Below, in pieces: positions 8,074 through 16,141 of a stretch of DNA of 64,000 nt. Source of the stretch: Pseudomonas gessardii (lineage in GTDB: Bacteria > Pseudomonadota > Gammaproteobacteria > Pseudomonadales > Pseudomonadaceae). A model generated the notes under the pieces. The model searched no databases, was not told the DNA's origin, and worked only from the letters and a program-made list of their open reading frames with translations. Numbering within the stretch: the first letter of the stretch is position 1; the number at the start of each line of letters is the position of its first letter. The position numbers and the translations under genes were made by a program. The DNA lies in NCBI RefSeq assembly GCF_001983165.1, contig NZ_MNPU01000003.1, forward strand, positions 124,001-188,000, in the 5' to 3' direction.

Positions 8074-11000
8074 TTAATGCCTTTCAGGGCTGCGTGCTCT
8101 CTCTGAACCTGAGTGTGGGCTGGAGACGCTGGAGTCGACCCTGGGCCTTCGATTGAGCCCCGGCGTGGGCGAGTTACTGCGCTTATACTGATGAGATTTC
8201 ATGCTGCCCAGTTTCGGTGGTCCTGGCGTAAAATTTGGCCCCCAAGAGGCGTGTGGCTGCGTTGCCGTCAGGTTACTGTTGTAGTTCACCCCCAGCGCGT
8301 GGTCGTTGTACGCAGCGTCCTCACTGAATTGCTTGGCACTGAAAGTCCCCTCACCTGCAGGCGGCCGTTTACCCCCTTTAAAGTCTGTCACAAGCTTTTC
8401 ATTCCGAGATCCATTCGGCAGGAACGCAATCAGTGTTCCCGTAGGTTCGGTGACACTGCGACCCAGATTAAAGAAACCATTAAGAATGCTTTCATTCATA
8501 CCCATCACGCTTTTGCTGGCTATATATTTAACGCCCCCTGTCGGTACAAAAACATCACTGAGATCGAGTGTCTTAAGACTGGACATATCGGTGATCTGCG
8601 GGGTAGCCCCCGCAACATCCTGCTGCCCCAAGGCGCGCGAGTGTTCGTACGAAGGGCTTGCCGGCAGTTCCTTGAAGCCAGCATCGATACCCATCACTTG
8701 AAACTTGCTCAATCCGTAGCCCGCGTGGGGGTTGTTGAATACAAGTGTGTCAAAGCGATCGCCATCGGCATTATCCTGGGCCCAGTCGGCCAGAGCTGCC
8801 CAGCTATCGGGCGATGTCACATCCAATTGGTTGGGGTAGTAGTGTAGGTTCGCGGGCCCGTTTTCTGGCCGGGGAGTGATGTCGTATTGTGTGACCATGA
8901 TAGTTGCGTCCGGATATTTTTTCGCCAGCGCAGTGGAGTAGCTGAAATCTTTGCCTTCGCCAGCAACCAAAACTCGTAGCATCCCGTTAGGGTCGGAAAA
9001 AATGATTGGGTTGTCACCGACATAACAATAGAGATTCAAGCCATCATCCGGACCGGATGGGTCGGCACTGAGCCAGCGCCCAATGGACGGCTGGTAGTAA
9101 CGTGCGCCGAAGTAGTACAACCCCGTCACTTCGTCACGCTCTTTGCCTGCATATCGATAACGCTTCAGTTGGACATCCGTTGCATTGTCGCCGGCGATGA
9201 AACTTGTCCCTCCGTAGGGAAAGTACTCTTCATAAGTAATGATCTTGCCGGATGAGTCCAGCTCCATCACGGCCGACCCCAGATAGTTCTCCAACTGGTA
9301 GCGCAACTGTGGCGAAGCCACGCCATCGCCTGGAGACCCCACAGTCCAGACCAGACGCTGCGCCAGGCAGCGCTCACCATCCATCACGCGAATCGTGCGG
9401 TACTCTTGGGTTAGTATGTTATTGATCAAGCGCCGGCGAATCTCCAGGCCATTGATATAGACAGTATCGTCCAGCATCTCGGTCGCACCGGCACTGCCGA
9501 ACGTACGGGTAACCTTGCGCAGCCGGACGCCATTGGCATCATAAACGTAGAACGAGGTGTCGTTGGTACCGTTGCTGCGCGTAACCAGGGTGATATTGGC
9601 GAGGCGATCGGTATAAGACCACTGAGCGCCTGATAGCCCAGCCCATCGAATCTGATTGCCAGCGGCGTCGAAGAACTCATCGACCCGGGTGGGATCGGTT
9701 GTCAAAGTTGCGTCGACACCGTGATTGCTGGTTGTCGATATCGTCACCGCCCTGTTCGTCGATATCGCGGCTTGATGCTGTATGCGCAAAAGGTTTCCGG
9801 AGAGATCATAGCTGTAGGTTCGAGTGTAGTTTTGCAGGGCCCGGCCGTCATTCAACGCTGAGAGGGGGATAAAGTCATTGCCGCCGTCACTCACTCCAGG
9901 GTGTTCACGACCACTAGCGCTGATCAGTCTGTAGGTCGCGTCATAGGTGTAGTTGGACTGCGGGTCGACTCGCTGGTTGGCATTGAACACCACCTGTTGA
10001 GACGCGTCGTCGATAGAGGTGATGTTGCCAACAGGATCATAGACATAACTCAGCGCCTGGAGCGTTCTACTATCCAGGGTATGTTGTGAAACTAACGCCT
10101 GGAGCCTGAACGTACTGGGCTCGTAGGTATAGCGCGTTGTCACGCCATTGGCATAAGTGATCTGTTGGCGCTGGCCCTTGGCGTCATAGGTGATGCTGTC
10201 AACATACACTTGGGCGATACCGGTATCTGCTGGTGTCAAACTGACTTGGGACACCAGGCCGGTTCTTGCATAGGTATAACTTACCCGCTCCGCCGAGACA
10301 TCATTGAGGCGTCGTAACGCTTGGGTTTCTACCCGGTTCAATGCATCGTAGGTCCAGTCGGTCTGGAATTTCTGCGTGTCATCCAGTTGCTTCCAATCGG
10401 CTTCCCGAGAGAAGTCGATTGCCAATTGCCGGGTCTGACTTAGCAATTGCCCTTGAATCGAATATGCCAGATTGACTTCAAGCCCGGCACTGTCGAACAG
10501 CGTGTAGGGCTGACCCCGTAAGTTAAGTCCCTGGGCATCGGGAACTGACTCGCCGTACTGTATCTTGCGTACCGTGCGGCGTTCCGGCTCATGGGCCTCA
10601 ATGACTTGAACTTCCAGCAAGCGCCCCAGGAGGTCATAACGACTTGTCTGGATTGCTCCCCGGCTATCGGTGCCCCAGATCGGCTTGCCTGATACATTAT
10701 TGATAACCCAACGAGTGCCGCTGTCGACACAGGTACTTTTGATCTTCTGTCCATCAAGGGTAAAGATCACCCTGATATTTTTTAAACCCTGTGTAAGCAT
10801 CCTGTCGTCTGCACTGTCCAGCAATTGTCCTTGGATATCGAAGTAGTTGAACATAGTCAGCCCGGCGTCTTCCAGACGCTGGTTCGTGGCCTGGGGTGCA
10901 AGCAGCTTGGTCACCCGTATGGCCTGCCCCAAGGCATTGAACTGGCGTACTGTCGGGGTGTTGAAGAAAACAGCGGCCTGTTGCAGCGCTGTGCGCTCCC

Positions 11001-14000
11001 GAGGATCGAGTGTCGGGTCATCGATGTGGGTGCGGTAATAATCAGAGTCGAGCACAGTATCGTTGGTGTCGAACAAGTGCTCGGACCATGGGCAAAACAG
11101 GGTCTTTGTAAAAAAACCTTTGGGGGTGTCGACGCGGATCTTACGGTTGAGCGGGTCATACCGAATCAGTGGGCTGACCCCGAAGCGAGAAAGCTCTTCA
11201 TTACTGATATAGCCTCGGCCTGCACTGTAGACGGGCTCGTACTGTCTGATGGGATTGCCCTTGTTGTCATAGACCGTCGCTCCCGAAACGACCCAGCGCT
11301 CGATGCTATGAGTCGAGGTGACCGAGTGATTGGCATTGACTTGCCAGCTCGGCCCTGGATCGACCAATGCCTGACACTGGACAAGGCGATTGAAGCCATC
11401 GCTGTACTGTATTGAGTATTGGACACGACCAGTTAACTCGTAGGTTTCAGCTTGCAGGGTGGTGGCGTGGACAGGGACTTGGCTGGGCACCATCGCTAGT
11501 CGTGCCCCAACCGCTGATGCGACTTGAGGCGACAGACCTGGCAATTGCAATGGCGCACCAAGGGGGCGTTCGCGCCAACGCTTGAGCATGGCGCCACTGC
11601 GGCTTATATAGTGTTGACCAACGAGGGACTCCCACACGTTGGACGATGTGTCGTCAAGCCCGCTCAAGGCCTGAGGTGTGATCCGCCCGCACCAACTGAA
11701 GAGATCGTAAGCGGTGTAAGTCGCAGCGCCTTGCAGGTAGGTTTGTGGCTGCGAAAGTGCCGTCTCCAGGTCGAAGGGCTGCTCCCTGCGATCAAGGGAG
11801 AGTGATTTGAAACCTACGGGTTGTTTACCTTGCATTCCTCTGAGCGAGGTTGCGCAAACCATACCAAGTGCATCGCAGAGTGTCTGCGATACTGTTTGGT
11901 TGGGATCGGTAATTTCCCACGGGGCGAGCGTTCGGTAGTCGATACTGGTAACGTTGATCACGTTACCCAAAGCGTCTTCACTGCGCACAAGCACCAAGTC
12001 ATAGGGGTCATATTCTAGGGTCTGTGTCGCACCAAACGGATCGATGATGCTGCTGGGCAGATAGTAGTGATCTGTGTCCAGAAAGGTCTGGAGCAGGCCA
12101 GGGTTCCACCATAGGCCATCGTTCTCGATATATTTTCCGTTCTGTGCCAAAAGCTGTGTAAGGTCGGTCGCGCTCAGGACACCGTCATAGGCAGTTTGAA
12201 GATCAGTTGGCGTTGCCAATGCGGTCCATTGTTGACAGAGCAACCCCTGAGCGCTCGTCTGCCCCAACGGCAACGCCGTTTTTGTTTCAGGGCTCCAGTA
12301 ATAGCTGCGGTACCGACCGAACAAGGTCAAGTCTGCCTCGGGATCCGCCAGGGCAGTGTCGATCAGGTGGGCAAGCTCCTCGACCGTGTAGGTCTGGCCC
12401 GAAGAGGGGGGCGGTGGCGCCCTTAGCAACCAGTTGTATGATTCCACCGGCTGCCCCAGCAAGCGCACATCGTTCCCTGTCAGGTCAACGTACTGGTTGG
12501 TATTGCTCGTGACGAAACATTGCGATTGTTCCGGTAATCGAGTGGCGATGTCGGCGCGACGCGGATAGGCGATGCTGGCTCGTCGCAGCACACTGCCGTA
12601 GTCGTCGACCTGTAAGGTCATGTCCTGGGTTATACGCGGATCAGCCGGGTTACGTTCGTAGTGCAGGCTCAGCGTTTGCAGTGGATAAGCGAAAAAGACG
12701 GCATGCTGCTTATCGAGTGGCCGTTGGATTTGGCGTACGTCATAGCCGTTTTCCACAACATGATAAGGCGTGCTCTGCGCATCCGTCGAATCCAGACCAT
12801 AGATTTCCTGTCGCAACTGAAGACCCTTGAGTGCCAGATGAGCCTGACGAACGGACTCTGTACTCGGCTCTCCTAGCCATTGGAAACGGGCAGGCATAAC
12901 CCTGGGGGCGGAAGCGTCAGCAGCGAAGTAGTCATTCACAAACGCGTCACATAGGCTGCCATCCATCCAGGCTCCGGTGTGGTACCAGGTGCGGGTCAGA
13001 GATGCAGGGGTGTGGATTTCTGCGGTGCCGGAACTACTGCGCAGGTACTCTTCCCGGCTTTGTGTATCGGTATGGTCGACCTGCCCGAAACCACAGAACT
13101 GGCGCTCGATAGGGTCATAGTAACCATGGCGATAATTGTAGGTTGATACCAATCTTGTCTGCGAGACACTGTCTATGGCATCGATCCGGTCCACGACCTG
13201 GACCGGAAAGGGCAGCTCGGTTACCCAGGGGCGTCCATCGCGCCGATCACGTAGCGCGTAGGTAGTGGAAGGCTGGTAGGAGATATGGGTCGACGCCCCC
13301 ATGTTGTTATCTACTCGATTCAACAGGTAGGGTTTGCTGCGAGAGCCAAAGTCATAAGCCAGCGGCCCCGGCAAATGGGCATCGCTGAAGACCAGTGCGG
13401 CGCTGCCGTTACCACGCACGTCAGCGAACTGGATCTTGCTGCCAGGCCCCCAGGTGTTTGGCAGAGGTATTGCAATCGCCTCGGCAAAAGCATTACCGCT
13501 GTGGTTCATGTACAGGTCGATATGATCGGGGTGGACATACAACAAGTCGACCGTTCCGGAGCCATCGATATCGGCAAGGAACAGGCGTTCGATGGAGAAG
13601 TCCTCACCGAACTGCGGAGCGTTACCCAACTGGACCCTGCTGCCGAAACGTCCAAACCCGAGACTGGGCCATACCTCCACCGAGCCGTTGGCAATGCGTA
13701 CCAGATGCTCGCGGCCTGATCCAAACATGTCGGTCATCTGCAAGACCACGCAAGACGAATCTTGGGTTGTCAGCGGAACCCCATCGTCGCGTGGGCGCAC
13801 GAGCGCCGGCCCGTAGCCTTGAGTACCCAGCGAGGGATAGATACGCACTGATTGATCATCCAGGTACACGACATCGTTCAGTCCGTCACCGGTGAGATCA
13901 GCCATCAGGCTATGGGGCGACAGCAGATCGCGAGGGACCGCAGGCAGCACCTCGAAAGGTGCCCATCCGCCGTTTGCCAAGGCCTGGGCATAGCGTGAAC

Positions 14001-15444
14001 CATCAGCACTGACGGCGACCCACGCCGGGCGACCGCAACCGGTTATATCCAGCAGAGTCGAACTCCCGTTGAGCCCCAGGCTCGGGAAGGTCGCGGGCGC
14101 AACAGGAGGGGTATAGAGAATGACTTCATCGCTGTTGTCATCCGTATCGATGTGCTTGCAAGGCCCTTGGGGGGCCATATACAAGACGGTACTTTGCGAC
14201 TGAAACAAAATACCGGGGAGTCCTTGCCCTTGTAGATCGACAAATCGATACCAAGGTGCTGATCCAACTAACGGAGCTGGCACCTCATCGCTCCGACGCA
14301 ATGCTTCGAAGCGGCCACTTTGCGGTGCGAAGTGGGTGTAGCCAAACTCCAGCGGAGGTAGCGCTTGGCTGGTGTAATCCTGCACTGTGGACTGACAACC
14401 CTCCGCCTCGACCATGATCAGCCGCGAGGCGACCGGATTCTGGTCGTAGGTGAATCGAGTCAGCCGAACCAACACCGGCTCGTCGCCCAGCTCCTTGAAG
14501 CGATGAAACATGAGTATGTGTTGGCACAACCGGTGAGTTCGGATCTCAAAGCCGGCCGTGTAGGTCGAAAACGGATCTTGCCGTGCCGTCCATTGGGCAT
14601 GCGCCGGTGGTAAGTAAGGCTGTGGGGGCAATGGATCAAGTGTGTATTGGCCGTAATCGAAAACGACCTCGAAATGCCATTCGGTGGTAGCCAGATCTTC
14701 GATCGAAAACACCGGCGTGTCGTTTCCGTAAAGAATGCGCTCTGGGTATCGATTGGTCGTCTGTACGCGTCCCTGTTCGTAAATGGCAGTGGCAATATTG
14801 GCGGTATTTTCAGCCTGATAGGTGTACAGCGTTGCGTCGCCATGAGCAGTGATTCGATCTTCGAGCAACCAGGAAAAAATATGCTCTGGTTGTGAAGGAT
14901 CTGCGATACGTGCGTCAGCCGTTCGACCGAAATGAGACTGCACGTTGCTCGCGTCGATGATTCTCCAGAAGCTGCTTTGTGTCAGCGTGTTGATCCACTG
15001 CTCGATCAGTGCAAAGCCACCTTCATGGCAAGGTAGATATCGCTTGATAATGAGGCCGTCCTGCTCGCGGGACGGGGTCGAACTGTCTATAACGAGCGGC
15101 GTTCCATCAGGTAGGACATAAGTGTCGGTACCGTCATAAAGGGGTTGCCCGGTGGATGTACGGCAGGCAATCGCCGGGATATCGACATTAAAGCCTAATC
15201 CGAAGATGCCATTGCCTGCTGCCGACTGGTACTGCAGCGAAAGTGCAGGGGAGCTGCCCTTGCAAGCGGTCAGAGCTATTGGAAGAACCAGCGTTGCGGC
15301 CCCTGTAAATGCATTGGCCGAAAACGTTTCACCGAGACCTTGAATGGCACCGCCGCCCTTTGGCAGGGTAACGCTCGATGGTTTGATTCGCGGCTCCTGC
15401 ACAGCAGGAGTGTCTTCAGTGGTGTCGGGCTCGAGAGATGTCAT
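8074..15444 (-). CDS. Tc toxin TcB-TcC fusion with a BMT5-like C-terminal cargo
   Basis: A 2456-residue fusion of the Tc cocoon subunits B and C, which enclose and deliver a toxic C-terminal cargo through the TcA channel. In order: SpvB-type N-terminus (LPKGGGAIQGLGE near residue 30, then GIFGLGFNVDIPAI), FG-GAP-like repeats (ADLTGDGLNDVVYL, ADIDGSGTVDLLYV), TcdB middle domains, RHS/YD repeats, and the RHS core (YRYAGKERDEVTGLYYFGAR, then DPSG and DPNG of the autoprotease). After residue 2155 the family's variable cargo begins. It carries GEGKDFSYS, FDTLVFNNPHAG and NESILNGFF, the pattern of DUF2431/BMT5 Rossmann methyltransferases, and ends in a Ser/Pro/Arg-rich tail. ATG 15444, with AGGGA upstream and one base after the previous stop, is preferred to in-frame starts at 15534 and 15570. 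Confidence 0.93.
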   Translation of the reverse strand: MTSLEPDTTEDTPAVQEPRIKPSSVTLPKGGGAIQGLGETFSANAFTGAATLVLPIALTACKGSSPALSLQYQSAAGNGIFGLGFNVDIPAIACRTSTGQPLYDGTDTYVLPDGTPLVIDSSTPSREQDGLIIKRYLPCHEGGFALIEQWINTLTQSSFWRIIDASNVQSHFGRTADARIADPSQPEHIFSWLLEDRITAHGDATLYTYQAENTANIATAIYEQGRVQTTNRYPERILYGNDTPVFSIEDLATTEWHFEVVFDYGQYTLDPLPPQPYLPPAHAQWTARQDPFSTYTAGFEIRTHRLCQHILMFHRFKELGDEPVLVRLTRFTYDQNPVASRLIMVEAEGCQSTVQDYTSQALPPLEFGYTHFAPQSGRFEALRRSDEVPAPLVGSAPWYRFVDLQGQGLPGILFQSQSTVLYMAPQGPCKHIDTDDNSDEVILYTPPVAPATFPSLGLNGSSTLLDITGCGRPAWVAVSADGSRYAQALANGGWAPFEVLPAVPRDLLSPHSLMADLTGDGLNDVVYLDDQSVRIYPSLGTQGYGPALVRPRDDGVPLTTQDSSCVVLQMTDMFGSGREHLVRIANGSVEVWPSLGFGRFGSRVQLGNAPQFGEDFSIERLFLADIDGSGTVDLLYVHPDHIDLYMNHSGNAFAEAIAIPLPNTWGPGSKIQFADVRGNGSAALVFSDAHLPGPLAYDFGSRSKPYLLNRVDNNMGASTHISYQPSTTYALRDRRDGRPWVTELPFPVQVVDRIDAIDSVSQTRLVSTYNYRHGYYDPIERQFCGFGQVDHTDTQSREEYLRSSSGTAEIHTPASLTRTWYHTGAWMDGSLCDAFVNDYFAADASAPRVMPARFQWLGEPSTESVRQAHLALKGLQLRQEIYGLDSTDAQSTPYHVVENGYDVRQIQRPLDKQHAVFFAYPLQTLSLHYERNPADPRITQDMTLQVDDYGSVLRRASIAYPRRADIATRLPEQSQCFVTSNTNQYVDLTGNDVRLLGQPVESYNWLLRAPPPPSSGQTYTVEELAHLIDTALADPEADLTLFGRYRSYYWSPETKTALPLGQTSAQGLLCQQWTALATPTDLQTAYDGVLSATDLTQLLAQNGKYIENDGLWWNPGLLQTFLDTDHYYLPSSIIDPFGATQTLEYDPYDLVLVRSEDALGNVINVTSIDYRTLAPWEITDPNQTVSQTLCDALGMVCATSLRGMQGKQPVGFKSLSLDRREQPFDLETALSQPQTYLQGAATYTAYDLFSWCGRITPQALSGLDDTSSNVWESLVGQHYISRSGAMLKRWRERPLGAPLQLPGLSPQVASAVGARLAMVPSQVPVHATTLQAETYELTGRVQYSIQYSDGFNRLVQCQALVDPGPSWQVNANHSVTSTHSIERWVVSGATVYDNKGNPIRQYEPVYSAGRGYISNEELSRFGVSPLIRYDPLNRKIRVDTPKGFFTKTLFCPWSEHLFDTNDTVLDSDYYRTHIDDPTLDPRERTALQQAAVFFNTPTVRQFNALGQAIRVTKLLAPQATNQRLEDAGLTMFNYFDIQGQLLDSADDRMLTQGLKNIRVIFTLDGQKIKSTCVDSGTRWVINNVSGKPIWGTDSRGAIQTSRYDLLGRLLEVQVIEAHEPERRTVRKIQYGESVPDAQGLNLRGQPYTLFDSAGLEVNLAYSIQGQLLSQTRQLAIDFSREADWKQLDDTQKFQTDWTYDALNRVETQALRRLNDVSAERVSYTYARTGLVSQVSLTPADTGIAQVYVDSITYDAKGQRQQITYANGVTTRYTYEPSTFRLQALVSQHTLDSRTLQALSYVYDPVGNITSIDDASQQVVFNANQRVDPQSNYTYDATYRLISASGREHPGVSDGGNDFIPLSALNDGRALQNYTRTYSYDLSGNLLRIQHQAAISTNRAVTISTTSNHGVDATLTTDPTRVDEFFDAAGNQIRWAGLSGAQWSYTDRLANITLVTRSNGTNDTSFYVYDANGVRLRKVTRTFGSAGATEMLDDTVYINGLEIRRRLINNILTQEYRTIRVMDGERCLAQRLVWTVGSPGDGVASPQLRYQLENYLGSAVMELDSSGKIITYEEYFPYGGTSFIAGDNATDVQLKRYRYAGKERDEVTGLYYFGARYYQPSIGRWLSADPSGPDDGLNLYCYVGDNPIIFSDPNGMLRVLVAGEGKDFSYSTALAKKYPDATIMVTQYDITPRPENGPANLHYYPNQLDVTSPDSWAALADWAQDNADGDRFDTLVFNNPHAGYGLSKFQVMGIDAGFKELPASPSYEHSRALGQQDVAGATPQITDMSSLKTLDLSDVFVPTGGVKYIASKSVMGMNESILNGFFNLGRSVTEPTGTLIAFLPNGSRNEKLVTDFKGGKRPPAGEGTFSAKQFSEDAAYNDHALGVNYNSNLTATQPHASWGPNFTPGPPKLGSMKSHQYKRSNSPTPGLNRRPRVDSSVSSPHSGSERARSPERH

Positions 15445-15445
15445 T

Positions 15446-16051
15446 TCATCGTCCCTGCGTGTTGACACGCGCAAGGGGATCTCCCCAACGGCTGTAGCCG
15501 GGGCGATCAGGGTGCGCCCCTGGACATTGCTCATCGCGTAACCGGGCCTTTTTCCCGGTGACGCAACCACAGAGTTCGCAGATTTTACGATTGCTCTCGC
15601 CCGTCAGGGCTGCGCCCACCCGATAGGCCAGCTTGTCTGGCGTCGCAGTGTGATGCGGGCAGGCCTCACAGGCACTAAGCCGTTGTTCGAAAAGATCGTT
15701 GTCGGTGGTCTTGAATCCTCCACGTCCCCAGGCCACAAAAGAGTGTGCCGCTTTTTTCAGCAACGCACTGTTACTCAGTTCGATACTCGACGACCGAGCG
15801 CTTGTGTGACTACTGTTTTCGGGTTGCAGAGACTGTTGTGGATGCGCCAGCAGATGGTCACGAAAGACAGGCGCTATACGTGCCGTAAAGAGCGCTGTGG
15901 CGTACGTTGGGTTATCGATAATGGCGGTGAAAACCGCTCTGCTGACCGGTCCATCCAGTCCGAGATAATGACCGGTCTGTAAACAGCCGTCGTCGAGGCT
16001 GGTAAACGCCTGGAAGTCAGGAGGCATTGCTTGATTGTCGCTGATTGTCAT
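15446..16051 (-). CDS. Small Cys-cluster protein in the Tc locus
   Basis: A 201-residue protein of unknown function. The N-terminal half (about 1-75) looks helical with no known motif. A Ser-rich linker (about 78-92) leads to a C-terminal module: FVAWGRGGFK (106-114), then CEACPHH (Cys 128 and 131), KICELCGC (Cys 158, 161, 163) and EQCPG (Cys 176), ending RWGDPL. Six spaced cysteines suggest a zinc- or iron-sulfur-binding knuckle; I have seen this C-x2-C ... C-x2-C-G-C ... C-P arrangement in small peptide-cluster proteins but cannot name the family. The stop is one base before the TcB-TcC start, so the two are probably translationally coupled. It has an AAGGT-type ribosome-binding site. Confidence 0.75.
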   Translation of the reverse strand: MTISDNQAMPPDFQAFTSLDDGCLQTGHYLGLDGPVSRAVFTAIIDNPTYATALFTARIAPVFRDHLLAHPQQSLQPENSSHTSARSSSIELSNSALLKKAAHSFVAWGRGGFKTTDNDLFEQRLSACEACPHHTATPDKLAYRVGAALTGESNRKICELCGCVTGKKARLRDEQCPGAHPDRPGYSRWGDPLARVNTQGR

Positions 16052-16093
16052 ATTGAAGACCTTTTTGCCGAGGTATATGAGCTGCCTCTAACC

Positions 16094-16121
16094 AGGGGTA
16101 TCCACCCGAATGGATACCCCT
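16094..16121. other. Intercistronic hairpin between the Hint and Cys-cluster genes
   Basis: AGGGGTATCCA pairs perfectly over 11 bp with TGGATACCCCT across a six-base loop. It sits in the 90 bp gap of the toxin operon. There is no T-run on the minus strand, so partial termination, RNA processing or mRNA stabilisation is more likely than full termination. Confidence 0.6.
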
Positions 16122-16141
16122 TTGGTTCTGGGTCGATAGCG

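Noticed and set aside
7715..8074. Open frame starting at an ATG overlapping the TcB-TcC stop; possible immunity gene
   Set aside because: The translation is Cys/Pro-rich and unconvincing, a strong hairpin falls inside it, and no ribosome-binding site is seen. Tc toxins with eukaryotic targets do not need an immunity protein.
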